This document shows positions 11,649 through 24,593 of a stretch of 64,000 nt of DNA, piece by piece. The notes beneath the pieces were generated by a model. The model was not told the origin of the DNA. It worked only from the letters and a program-made list of their open reading frames with translations, and did no database searches. A program made the translations under genes and the position numbers. The DNA lies in the NCBI GenBank assembly GCA_002633005.1, contig NMRA01000059.1, forward strand, positions 611,883 through 675,882, given 5' to 3'. Within the stretch, counting starts at the first letter, position 1, and every line of letters starts with the position of its first letter. This stretch comes from Phoronis australis. Its lineage: Eukaryota; Phoronida; Phoronidae.

Positions 11649-14600
11649 TTATTACGCCAACTCTTCAATACGATGGTCGGCTATTCAGTGCCACAAAACA
11701 CAAAACGAAAATTGCTATACAAGCCGTTTTTTGTGACTATTTGCAGTACCAAAGTTACAAGGCATACTACAAAAGATGGTGCATTGTGAAAAAAACCTAT
11801 GGTCTTAGGGAGGAGGAACTTCATTGAATTAACTGTGTGTATGTCTATTTGTTGCTTGTTTCACGTTCTAAACGTTTTCATTGCCTAAAGGACATAAGTC
11901 CGAACGGTACATTATTACATAATTGTGAGTCTAGAAAAACGTAGAGAAGGACTAGATGGAAAAAATTATCATTCAAGCACGTGAAATACTTTAGTTGTGC
12001 GCAAAATTTAACTTTACAGATACTTTGTGGGAAGAATTTTCACTAGTGATAGCGCGGTTCCGAATGACACTGCACGTTACGTGCACATCTGACCTGTGTG
12101 ACACTGTTCCATGTCAAAAGCCAAGTCTCCGTCCTGTAGTTGGCCGATGCATCGCCGTTTGAAGAAAATCGCACATAGAAGGCTCCCTGAAATGAGATTT
12201 GTGGTCGTTTCGTTAATTTAACTGGGATCACTTTCTTCACATCAGGTTCACGAAGGTTATATATAGCACCGGCGGATATTGTTGTATAATTTACAAATTA
12301 GACTGTAGGTGTGAGACTTTTCTAATGTCAGGGAGGTGTCTGAAAACCTTTTCGAGAAATTGGAAGGAAGGACGTTTTCAACGACTAGTCTTTTGTTTGC
12401 GCAAATTTCCCATACTGCATTAAACGATAGCATATAATACTTTTTCATCAAACTTTTCAGTTAACACGGCACCTCAATTAGCATTTGCAAGGTACTTACA
12501 AAAGACGTCACTCTGTGCAGGACTGCCTGTAGTTATGCGACCCAAAACTACAGCCGATAGAGGGCGCGAGAGATCAGCAGCAACCAAGCGACAAACCGAA
12601 GAGCGCTGTAGTCAAACTTTCTCCCATATACGCACGATTTCCTTCGTCATATTGCGAGCCCTGGGAATCAGTTTACAACACCAGGCTGGCAGCTGTAGGG
12701 TCTACACACATTCGTGGACCCCGACAGAGTTGAGATATAGTAGCTGTATTCGGGATCAAACAATCTATCACGTAGAATGATCTGAAAATCACGGAAATAA
12801 AATAGCATTGACAGAACTTTTCATGTTGCTTAGAAGCGTACATGGAGACACGATGGTACAGATTTTGCGACATAAAGATACCTTCTACAGGTACACACTA
12901 GTTGGAACTGTGAACGGCAATCACGCCAATAGGGGGCAGCACAAACGGGGTACTTAAAGTAGGCCTACAAAAGTCAAAGCCATATGAGGTTCTCATCAAT
13001 TATCCGTCAACATTGTTCTTGAAAATTCAAAGAACAAGTTCACTAAGACAACAACATGTAATAAGGAGATCTTGAAGATACACAAAGAATTTGAAAGCCG
13101 TGCCACACATTTATTGTATCCGATCCGAGTTTGAACCCGCCTGATGCGAAATTCACCGACGGCGTTGTGGTAGTGCGACGATAGATGGCGGTAAGCAATT
13201 ACCCTAAACAAAACGACTGCAACAACCATACCTACTGCCACAATGTGTTAAAAGGCCATGGACGATCAAAGAAAGGTCGTAGCTCGAGCATTGGTTTCTT
13301 TATTATTTATGGTTCGGCCGTTTGTACAAACTGAGGACAGTAGTCCGCTACTGCACACTTTCGAGAATGCAGAGCCGACACACTGTGGAAAACGTTTACG
13401 GCAGCTTTGGAAATAGGACAGATAATGTGGCGATTAGATTTGTCAGAAAGATTTATAGGCTTACACAATCTGAACCGGCTACAATAGTAATGTAGCAATT
13501 ATTGGAGTTGTTGCAAAATAACATCAACTATACTCGAAACTTATGAGACCTTTTTGAAGAGCCCTTATGTTTACGACATTGAGTGCGTAAGAATCGGGTC
13601 AGGTGGGAATCCCAGATTACCAAATACTTTGCAAATGAGTCAGTAATTTGAAAAAATATTTCGTGTCAGGCAAGCAAGTAAGTCCGTTTGCACTGGGAAT
13701 TACGAAAACCCGAACGTAATTAATAACAGTTCCAACCCACTGCAAGGTTATTCTTTGTTTTGACAATGGGAATTCCCGTGTTGCAATCAATTAGTTGACC
13801 CCGTGAAAGGTAAGGTCATGAATCACTGTTAACGATCATGTTGCCAATGGTTACGGGGGGTGGTGAAAATAGTTATATGTAATATTTGTCACGCCGTTGA
13901 ACGTCAGAGAATGTGATCAGTTGCTCCCAGATGTCCAATTTATGCACGAAAGCGACATTATTGTGGAAGATTTTCATTTTTAAAGTTCATTTACTTCAAA
14001 ATCACGAATCACAATTGCATATTCATTGGTGCACGAACCCGAAAGCGAACATCAAAATTAAAATGCAATAAAACTTACAAGTGTATCAAATAAAATGGCG
14101 AGCCACACATGTAAAATTAACACTCTGTACATCTAACCATTTAATCCACAGTTTTAGAAATATATCGTTTCATGAGCGACTGACTTACATGTATGTATTA
14201 GAGCTTGATCGAATGCCAGTCTGTAAAGCCACTGCCAATCAACTCAAGATTATTCAGTGTTACCTATTCACGTCATCAGACTGAGTGCTTAAAGGATTTC
14301 CATGACATTCCATACTAAAGATCGATTTGTGTTTTTATTTAGTCGACATGCACCACTTAAGTCAGGCTAAATTATCAAAAATAGAAAAAAGACTTTTGTG
14401 GCTGGTTTTATGAAGTAGTAATTATTCATGTGCATAAAGTAGCAACACCCCCCGGTGTTCTTTTACGAAATATCACGAGACTGGAATTTCTTTACGTCAT
14501 TGGAAAGTTGTACACAACCAAAACAACGCATATGTTTTGTTGTCGATTACACAGATTCACTGTGTGGCGGGAATTCCGCACAGTTCAGACAGCAATGAGA

Positions 14601-15215
14601 AGCATCAATAAGTGCTAAAAATAGTGCATACGTTCACACGTCGGCCGGGAAGTTTTGAATCAAACACATGCACTGATGTTAGTAACAGCTTAGCACTGAA
14701 GACAATTGACTCCATTTTCAGCACCGTCGTAATCTACATTCTTCAGCAACGGAAATTTATAAAAAACCCTGTGACTCAAGTAACTGGGTGGTGTTGTGCC
14801 ACGTGGCACACCCGTCATTCGCTGCATGAGAAGGTGACCATTTTACGGGTGATAGAACCTTTTGTCCAACGCATTCCTCGGATTTGTAAACAATACAATT
14901 GAATGTTCTGTGCTACCCGAATGGATTCTGCAAACTCATGAGCGGCATGTGCAAGCGTGTGACCCACTTCTTAGGAATCAATGAAATAAAGAGAAAAACA
15001 CCATAATGAACTGTTCGTTGCATACAAATCAAAATATATTTCGTGCTATTTATGTTAAATCGGACCACGCACTGTAGCGGCTTTGGTAGACAGAAACTGT
15101 CGGTTGTACATGAGCGTGGCGAAAAAGAAGGCCCTTAGGGGATTCTCACACTACTGGGTGTTGAGACTGAACACTAACCTAAACAGATAATATAACACGA
15201 CACAATAGAATGCAC
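11649..15215. other. Intergenic, no gene seen
   Basis: No family motif and no recognisable coding region. A minus-strand frame at 12232-12043 follows a CTCATTTCAG acceptor and reads NYRTETWLLTW then VRCARNVQC, vaguely like the HCWC-12 body, but it has no first exon with an ATG. Confidence 0.4.
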
Positions 15216-15462
15216 GCGCTCACCCAGCCTTCAATATGGGGGAGGGGGCTCGAATCCCTCGTGTTGTGGACCTTTTGCTAACAAAAGAGCGGGCGGACTA
15301 AAAACAATAAAAAAAAACAAAAAAAAAAAACGGGAACAGCACTGTGAATTGCGCGTTTGCGCTTATTTAGTGGGCTTTAGTCCCATTCTCTCGGACTTAT
15401 TGTCTCTCGGGGGCGGACCTTTTTGCCTACTTCGCCAAATAGGGGGCCCCCTGGGTGCGCGC
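15216..15462 (+). mobile_element. Short TIR element family R2, copy a (247 bp)
   Basis: Ends GCGCTCACCCAG (15216-15227) and CTGGGTGCGCGC (15451-15462) form 12-bp near-perfect inverted repeats. The interior has an A-rich run and GGCGGACCTTTTTGCC. Homologous copies are at 39699-39930 (truncated) and, inverted, at 61364-61609. It is non-autonomous. Confidence 0.6.
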
Positions 15463-15730
15463 ATGTTATGGTGTTGGTTATTATCAAAGTTTGAAAGGAA
15501 AGTTGTGTTTAAAAGGGCAAACTGATATGTCTTTCGCGTGTTCGTTTCTCATTGGTTAATTCTCAAGGTATATTGAATATACTATTCATGCATACTACTA
15601 TACAAATTCCAACCATTAAGCGAAGGTTATTGGATACCTTAAAGAAAGGTCATAGCCGAATGTGTAAATAGTCCTAAAAGGAGGTATTCATCTTTTGAAA
15701 TAGTAAGAACCCACTCGTTTATGTGAGGGC

Positions 15731-15760
15731 AATGAGCTATACCTCCTGGTATAGCTCATT
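15731..15760. repeat. Perfect 13-bp inverted repeat
   Basis: AATGAGCTATACC, a TCCT loop, then GGTATAGCTCATT. It lies directly before a 26-bp tandem repeat. Confidence 0.7.
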
Positions 15761-15761
15761 G

Positions 15762-15865
15762 GTGAGGGTGAAAATCACAGTACACAAGTAAGGGTGCAAA
15801 CCACTGTACACATGTGAGGGTGCAAACCACAGTACACATGTGAGGGTGCAAACCACAGTACACAT
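15762..15865. repeat. 26-bp tandem repeat, four copies
   Basis: Units start at 15762, 15788, 15814 and 15840 (core GTGAGGGTGCAAACCAC); the last two are identical. Confidence 0.85.
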
Positions 15866-17000
15866 GAAACAGTGTTTTGAAAAATGAGCAATACCCAATA
15901 AAATGAGCCTGAAGACAGATTTGAGTCTTTTTTCAGAAATGTGATAAGCACAATATATTGTATACTTAAATGGGATAAGCATTATACATGTATATTGTAT
16001 ACTTAAAATGTATTTCCTTGCGGAACAGCTGCGTTGTGTGCGATGAATTACGATCGAGTAAAATGTAAATGAGATGAACAATTTATTTTAACCTTTCTTC
16101 AGCACAATCGAGTAAAATGTATCTCCAGTTCCACGATTTCCAAGATTCAAATTTAATTTTGAAGAACATTGCTATTGAAACTGTGACAAAATTTTGAGTC
16201 TTGGACATGCCATTTTGTATCACAACATGTTTCACTTCAGAGAACACATCGGAATTTGCTTTCAGTCCGCACCTAGAGTCACTACATTTTGTCTCATGTC
16301 ATCTCATGGCATTAGTTACGTTTATTGATTTGTGCTGTTTTAAAATTTGTTCTATCAAATATTAATAAATTTTGATGTTAAGTGTTTCATATTTTCCTGT
16401 TACGAATTTGGAAATATGGATTTCTGGGACTTTATAAGATAGTCACAGTATTATATGGGAATAAGACAGTGTCAATATTATTGTTCGGGAATCTATTGGA
16501 TATCGGTGTAACATTATCAAGACAGTGCTTAGTACTATCATGGGAATTACTATGCTTATCAGTATTGTCATTACTATCAATTAATAGCAAGTGTTATTTT
16601 TGTAATAATATAATATATAATATTAAAATAACAATAATAATAACAATAGTTGAATACTGATGATGACGATGATGGTGATTGTGATGGTGGTGACAGTGAT
16701 GATGAAAAACAAATAAACAATAACGATAAACAACTAAATTGTATTTTTATAAGTCATTAATGATCATAATCAAAATAATCCATTGTAATTTTACTTGTAT
16801 TAACCTTGGAAAATTTAGTGCACAGAAATATATATAGGATTGTAATTTACGAAATGTTACTGTTTTAAAGAAATATAATCAATTTATGGCAAAAAGGAAG
16901 GACTATCTTTAAAAATGCACTTAAATTTTAAGAATACGATGGCCCGAAAGTATCATCACTATTTTAGTTTAATTATTGTTTTATTTTTAATTTTCACCTT
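15866..17000. other. Intergenic with simple repeats
   Basis: AT-rich. TATATTGTATACTTAAA occurs twice near 15955-16010. There is an AAT/GATGAT-type microsatellite at about 16600-16705. No gene seen. Confidence 0.5.
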
Positions 17001-17133
17001 GGTGGAAATTATTTTCACCCAGTTAGAAATTATTTTAACGTAGGTGGAAATTATTTTCACCCAGGTAGAAATTATTTTAAAGTAGGTGGAAATTATTTTC
17101 ACCCATGGAAAAATTATTTTAACCTAGGTGGAA
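17001..17133. repeat. 42-bp tandem repeat, three copies
   Basis: Units begin at 17001, 17043 and 17085 with GGTGGAAATTATTTTCACCC; each 42-mer consists of two related 21-bp halves. Confidence 0.85.
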
Positions 17134-20100
17134 CCTTACAACACTACCATAACAAACAAGACATATTTCTTTAACATTTTATTTCAGTCCGAGATTTTGC
17201 GTTTACACGTGAGAGCAGATAATCAACATTCAGGCCATGGCAGAAGTACGCGACTGTTAACGCATGCGCATGGCGAGTATTTGAAGTTTTATTCTTCTTC
17301 AAGATTTCAATGAGTGTTTCCGTTAACACAGGTGGGTACACTCCATACAACTGTAATAACTCCTGAAAAAAGTCAATAAACATTCAGCTTACTTGAAGTA
17401 TAAATTGGCAATAACTAGCTGCGAAAGAGACTTGTAAATAATGGCTAGTGATGCTTGTGTAAAAAGTAATTGGATATTTTTAAGTTGAATGATTTATGTA
17501 TTGGCAAAAAGAAAATGTGTCAAACAACAACGCTGACAACTCGTAGTTTGATAGCACCTGCATTTGTAATTTGACTGTGTTTATCAGACTTTGAATAAGT
17601 AACTGACATGAAGGCATTACCACGCTTTTCTTTTACACGTAATAAAGTATCACATGCTTATTAAAATTACACTTAACAAACAAAAAACAGAAAACCTGGA
17701 GTTAACTTTACTTTTTACCAGATTCCAAACGATCGTTAAATTTACCGAATTCCACAATCAAAAACAGAACTTGCACGGATTGTCTGAGATGCAAAATGTT
17801 TTTCTTCGATATCACAACATAAAAGAGTCATATACAAATCTGCAAGACTTACAGTACAGTACGTCCCGTGTTACAACCCGCTCTGGACCGGTATAGCTAC
17901 GTCGCTTTTGTTGGTGGCCAGATTAGGCATTAAACTATACAATTGTGAATTTCACAAATAAACTCAGTCAAATTAATTTCTGATTCACATTAAGAGCTTT
18001 TTCTCAAGAAATACGATTGCGTTTGCGTCAGACAAGTGCAGATATTATTTCAGGCTTGTTCATAGGGACTACATGACATGATAGAATTCTCGATCACATC
18101 GCGACACAACAGATTAGTCAAGTAATTTCTGAAAAAAAACGATGCGAAATTTATGGATTTCAGAAACATTCAGGAACACTGGTACGTAGTACTGTTCAAA
18201 ATACGCCCAATTGCGGTTTGAACAATGGCAAATAAACTAAACTCAACCCCTTCTGTCCATACGTCGCATCTATATTTGGAGGTTTGGGTCCAATAGCATG
18301 TCCTGGACGGTTTCAGCAAACAAATTCGACACTCACGTGTCTCGATACGGTGACATTTACATGTCTACGTACCAAGCGATTCGTATCTGTCATTCATTCC
18401 ACAAGAGCTAGAAACTGACGTTTCAAATAAATAATCCTGAATACTGTAACAACGGAACGTTTTCACGGATATCATTATCTTTCTAAGAAAATCAAAATCA
18501 TATCAGTTGCAAAACGTCACCATGGCACACATCAAGAAATTTCAAAAATGGTCAACGGTTTTCCATTCGCCAATGATCTTTATGCCACATGTATTCATGA
18601 AGTTGTCAACTGATATTTATCAATCAATGGCGCCCCCACCTCACGAGATATTAAGAATTATTTCTTGGAAATCTTCGACCACTCAAACGAAGTAAGTAAA
18701 AGAAAACATTCGCAAAAGAACAAAATCGTCAAAACAAGAGTTATAGTACGTCACCTGTGGAAATTCATACGTCCGATCAAACAACGAACATAAAAAGGTT
18801 TAGTTTACACATAAGAACATGACCCAAAACATAATAATGAACATTTGCAACAATATTCTCTCTAATTAAGTTATGGCAACACGATACGTGTAGAACTACA
18901 TATTAGCAAAGGTGATCAATTTATGATCAGACCACAACAATCAATGGCAACCCTTAATCAAAACTAACACGCGTGCCACAAACACAAGAAATGGGAGTAA
19001 ACTGCTGAAATTTGAGACGCGCAATAACTTACTCCACACATAAACAATGGTCGAACGTGGCGCATTCAAATAAACACTTTGATACTCAATGAAAAACGAT
19101 ATTGATTTTCTGGTGTCAGCAACGGAAGCTTCAACATGTGCAGTTTCCATTTGTAGCATTTAGGAGACAGTTAACCAAATGTCGATGTTTTAATCATAAC
19201 CCGAGAGAAAAATAAACATTTAGTACACCGGAAGTGGATACTTATGCACTACTTCTACTGTAATAAAGATGAATGTTTTTTGTTTCAGTGTTCCAATTTC
19301 AATTACCATTGAAGAGAACTACTCTTACGTGGTATAAATGAAAAAGTATTCCAAACATTCCAACTTAATGAGCAATGAACATGCTTCGCTGGTCAACAGA
19401 ATATAGTCGAAATTAAAAAGCCAACGAGAGAAAGGTTATTTGCGTTGAAATAATTTCCGTGCATAATTGACAAAATGCTACGACTAGTATATATTCGGCA
19501 ATAAATGATTCGAAATAAGAATGAGTAGACTACAAAGGAATGTATAATCTACAAGTTCATGATCATGCAACTCTATTTTTGACGATGTGAATCTAATCCA
19601 ACGATAATAGACTCGCTCTATGGCGCGCCTAGTCACAATGTCTTTAATGTCGTGTATTGGTCAAACAGTTTTTTAATCTATTTGAAACAATAATGCCTGG
19701 ACTCTGTTTCATGACGAGTGACTTTGTCTTAAGTCAGATTTTTTTCTCACGCTCCTAATAAATATTTCTGAAAAATTAAAAATTAAAAATTAATATTTGA
19801 TGCAGAAAGAAAGTGATTTGATTGTTTTTCGAACATATTTTTCATCGAAATTAGTGATAGGACTTTTGAGTGCAACAATAGTGGGAATTATGACGCAGGA
19901 AAAATAGACAAGAACTTATTATTGACAAACGAGAATAACAAAAACGGTAGCGACAACTGGGACTACATGTAGTCAATGGAAACGGTAATAACACCGCAAA
20001 AGCGTAAGACACACATTACTGAATATAGTAAGAAATAATTGTTTTCGTCACTAAGTGTAAACTCATGTAAAAGACGGATGGTCGGTGGGTTAAATAAAAA

Positions 20101-23100
20101 GTTTTTAAAGAACAGAGAACGAATAGAAGATTCTCTTTAAGTCAAGATACGAAAATACTAAGTGGCAACATTAAAACAACAGCATAAACAGGGAGGGGTC
20201 TGGGGCATTTTAATGGAAACCACGCGTGGTGGAATAGGAGTACAGTTTCTCTTTTATTCAAATTAGGTTGAAGACACGATTGTGTTTTTTGTTTGACAGC
20301 ATACAATACTCGCTCGTAGTCTCCAAACAATCTCCTATCTTCAGGCGTGCAGCTGTGAAGCAATAAATAGGTCTCTTGCTGCAAATATCTGTTATTAACT
20401 AACACTGATATCACGGTAACCTTTGATGGACATGACTTACCCACGCTGTGAAGCAGAAACTGTAATACTCGAAAAAATGAAACACGATCAATAAAAACTC
20501 ACCGACATCTTCCAGAGGAGGGCAGGAATAATCTCGTCACTTGGAGGTTGGTGGAATTGAAATAATGATAATTGTAGAAGTGTCCTGCGTACATTCCCAG
20601 TATTATAAAAACAGGCAAACATTATTTATGCAGTTTAATGTTTATAAAAACGTATTCTTGTTGTTACTGGTGGTCTCCAGTAATAAACAAGTGTCATCGA
20701 GAGTGTTCGTCATTCAGGTTTCGACGAAGTCTTTCTCGAAAATTTCTCTCGTAAAAATCGAAAAACATCGACAGTAATTTTTCACCAAGAGACAAGAAAG
20801 CAAAGGAGCGACCAACTATGACAGAGCAGGGAAGAACCGTTCCACCGTCGAGTGCAGTTTTCAACGGTACGGTGTCGCTATTTAACGATGTTATGCATCG
20901 CAATTTCTATACCATTTAGTAATGATGGCGTTGTTGTTTTGATCAGTCTAAGAATAGCCAAATTTCGTTACAAACTACACGAAGTTGTTTTTGGCTCAAA
21001 AATCAAACTGAGCATAACTTTCGTGTGCCGTTTTGGAGAAAAACATCAGCCCTGAAAGCGAGATTTTTGTGTTCTTGTCAACGTCTTAATGTTCGGCCAT
21101 TTTGTTGCGAAACCGGATCGTTAGACTAGAATAGGCCTGCCCAGTGATTTTTTTCTACTAGTCGTCAGTTTCACGAGTGATTTTTAAAATTCTGTCGCAT
21201 ACTAGAATTTGATTGATGGACGTGGAATTTGCGTTATTCAAGCTTCGTTAAACTTCACAGAGTAGTAAAGGGAGAACAAGCGCAATGTAGATTGTCAAGC
21301 CCTCGTAACAAACGTTGAGACATCCTTAGGGTATGCGTGTGAGAATTATCAAAGGCGAAGGAAGGCTTGGTTCAGTGTGGGAGGGAGGGGGGGGGGGGGG
21401 GNGTTATACCCGCCAGCAACAGTTTTACCTCTTCTTTGGTCACTTTAGAGAGTGAGCGACAAATTAATTGATTTCGCTAAAGTTTTACATCTGTGGTCCC
21501 AAAATCAGTTTTCTACAGGTGCCATCAACGAGCCTCCTCTAAGAGTTGGGTTGTATATCAAATGATACACACTTTCTACAAAAAGAGAGTGACAGTAGAT
21601 TCGATTATTCCTTGCCAGAGAAGGGTTCCCGGAAAAATACAATTTTGAAATTGTCGACTCTTGAAAATCTGCGTGGTCTAAGGCCTTTTTTAAACTGGGA
21701 CTGCCTGACAAAAATGTCCTGACCAGGTACCCGAAGAGTAAACCCTTCACTCACCGTTTACAAATGCTCCCTAAATTTGTCTCCTACATGTTTTGCTTTG
21801 AATTTCTTTTCACGACTATCGCTGACCCACGCTGCCCGCCTATGGTGGCCTCCACGAAGGTTTCACCGTCACGTCTGCCAAATATTGAAGGCACATACCC
21901 TTCGGTTCACCTCACTCCCTTCTGAAAACTGAATTAATTTATTTTGGACAGTATAATACTACTTCATCTTTTTCGTAGAGAACTTTGGTTTGACCGATTT
22001 TTAAAATCAGCTGTTTCGAAAAACTTGTGTAAATTGATAAATACAATTTATGATTAGACGAAAAGATCATAGACTCTTTGAAATAGAATGTTTATCTTAC
22101 TGCAAACTTAGTTTCAAGGCAAATCGTCCGCGTCTATAACAAATCCTTACTTGCAAATTCGCGGCACCATACATGTACATAAGGAAATTTAACAGAAGGA
22201 AAAATTGAAACGTAAGTATTAAATTTTCAATTTGTTTTTAAAGAATCCTTAATTAAAACTCTTTTGTGTAGCCTTGTGGTTAATCACGAATCTTATTTAT
22301 TCAATTCCTACTTTTATATATTTCGATCAATGTGAGAAAATACAAAAAAAAAATCACCGTACACAACCATTCTACTGTTCACGTCCTGATATACCTGATT
22401 AGATTATAGAATAGACATGTGCGCATTGCTCTAGTCTTTATCCACTCACATTCAAGCAGACAAAATCTTGTATCCAATAACAATTTAGTTGCTGAATGGG
22501 TATCCAAATACCAATTCCTTAAGTCCGATTCTCACGTTTTGGTACATATGTGATAAAAATCTCTAATTATCCTCAAAATATGTTGATGCTACCGGAAGTA
22601 GAAGTCATGAACTCAGTCTCATATCAAAAAGAATTCTGAACGGTTATCTTAAAAAAATACCTTGGAATAGAGCATATATTCTTTTGTTGTTTTAATCGAA
22701 CAATCTATACTGTTACTGGTGTATGTCCTCCAAATCATTCAAGCAATCATTTCTTTGTCAAGTAACACTGCGTGGCAGCAAGCACAAAATAATTATAAAT
22801 AAATAAAACGCTATTTCTAGTACATCTAACTTAAGTTACAATAAGATTGCATGACCACGCCTTTCAAATACCCCAAGGCATAATTTTTAAGGCATATTTG
22901 ATTAATTCCAAAGATATACTACAATTAGTTTCATTCACCTTGAATGATACTAATCCACCCAAACACGATTGTGACGCAGGAGCTGAAAGGTCAGCTTGTG
23001 CAAGACTTGCAAGCATCCTCATTTTTGTCCATACGGCCATTTTGAAGTGTTTTTTGATCCTGATACCAATATCATCATTTGTATGCATACATGAATCTAG

Positions 23101-24095
23101 GGCTTGATTTATTTTTGATACTTGCAGTCATCATGATTCAAGGTTAATATCGAATGATTATTTCCCTAGCTGTCATTTCTCCAAAATATACATGGTAGAC
23201 AAACAAGGACAAGGAACTGCAACTTTTATAAGTTGTTAGCAATGTTTGTCCACATGACCAAAGATCCTCGGATTGCGTCAAGTTCTTCGGGAGATATAAA
23301 TATTTACGATTTCAGCTAATTAGTAACTGATTATGTAACTCAGGATTAATGAGGTCAAAATTGTTTGCCGCTTGAGTATTGGTAAAAAAAAGCAAGTTAA
23401 AATTCTCATTTGGACATAACATTTGCACATAATTGCCTTATTTTGAGTGTTATAGACATATTCAGTAGGAAATAGTAGTGATTGTGAAATTGTAACGTGA
23501 CCTTGACCTTGAATGAAAGCAACTAAATCGAGTTCCTTGGATAACAAATCGGGGTAAAAATCCTCAAGTTTCTTCCAGTGGCTCGAGATATTTTATTTGT
23601 TTAAACATTTAAAAACTATTGTTAATTAGGACGTAATTATGCATGAATATCACGATTACTGCAGTCAAAATTGTTTGCTCTATATTGAAATTGAAAAAAG
23701 CACGTCTGGTCATATGTACAAGGGATGTCAATTTCTTCAAAAACCTGCACAGAGGTGCCTTATTTAGACCCTTATAGTGGGTACCTCCTGAACAAAAAAG
23801 AGTAGACTGTAAAAGTTGTTATTAAATCGTAGTGAGAAAGCGTGTAAATGTTGAAGGATTTAATTTTGAGCCACGACACAAAGAGTATATTCTATAAAAC
23901 ACAATCTTACGTTAAGGACTAAACTGCTTAAAACTAGAAATTTTTGGTGTGATGACGAAGTGTTTCCAAGTACAGTTTCTAAAATTAACTGATTGGGTAA
24001 TCAAGTTTGCTTAGTAATGACACCTGTTAGGTGAATTTTGAAAATAATTCAAATCGAAGTTTGAGCAACGAAAACAAAAAAATAGACGGTTTCAG
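17134..24095. other. 7 kb gene-poor spacer
   Basis: I see no gene. The open frames (for example 20142-20444 minus, 22847-23107 plus) have no recognisable domain or splice context. A G-run ends in an unresolved base at 21402. No H-x4-C-x-W motif on either strand. Confidence 0.5.
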
Positions 24096-24104
24096 AATAT
24101 AAGA
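24096..24104 (+). promoter_or_regulatory. TATA box upstream of HCWC-3
   Basis: AATATAAGA, about 49 bp before the putative, mutated start at 24145. Confidence 0.4.
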
Positions 24105-24144
24105 GTTTTAACTTTTTGTGCTTGTTGACATTCCTTCGGACAAA

Positions 24145-24593
24145 ATATCATCACCCCAATTGATCATCAGTAAGTGGTCTTCACCGAAACTCAATTTTCA
24201 CCTCACATGCTACAGTTTGCACAATATTAGCTCACATTGCAAGGTTCTACAAACCTACGTGTTAGAGTTTTTGGCACACCAGTTAAGACCGAAATATCGC
24301 GAATTGAGAAGCGTTTGTCAAAAGTAGACACCCTTCAATTGCGGCTACGTCTTCTTGCTTTCACAGGAAATAAATGGACGGCAGACTACGAGTACCATTC
24401 TCATCCCAACTGTGTTTGGGTTTGTGGACAGGTCCAGAACATAAGGGGCACTTCATACTATCCATGGAGTCTTGCATGCGTGTGTGGCAGGCATGGTACA
24501 CGTGAAGATGGGCACTACAGGGAGGAATGTCAGTACTTACGTCTGAGACAGAACCAAGAGCAATTTTACATATGTCGTTGTCGGTGCCGTTAA
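24145..24593 (+). pseudogene. HCWC-3: two-module family member whose first exon lacks ATG
   Basis: Exon 2 (24367..24593, acceptor TTTCACAG, phase 1, TAA) encodes an intact body. Module 1: YHSHPNCVW, a long loop, LACVCG. Module 2: GHYREECQY (Trp replaced by Tyr), YICRCRCR. The only good phase-1 donor upstream is A/GTAAGTG at 24169/24170. The frame before it reads (ATA) SSPQLII, preceded by ACAAA exactly as family ATGs are, but the codon at 24145-24147 is ATA, not ATG. Either the start codon was lost, a different first exon exists, or this is a sequence error. The body has no stop or frameshift. With the damaged start I call it a probable pseudogene; if transcribed from another exon it would be functional. 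Confidence 0.55.

Noticed and set aside
12043-12232. Minus-strand frame with an acceptor and a TW...VRCxxxxQC pattern
   Set aside because: Lacks H-x4-C-x-W and a first exon with ATG; similarity to HCWC-12 is too weak.
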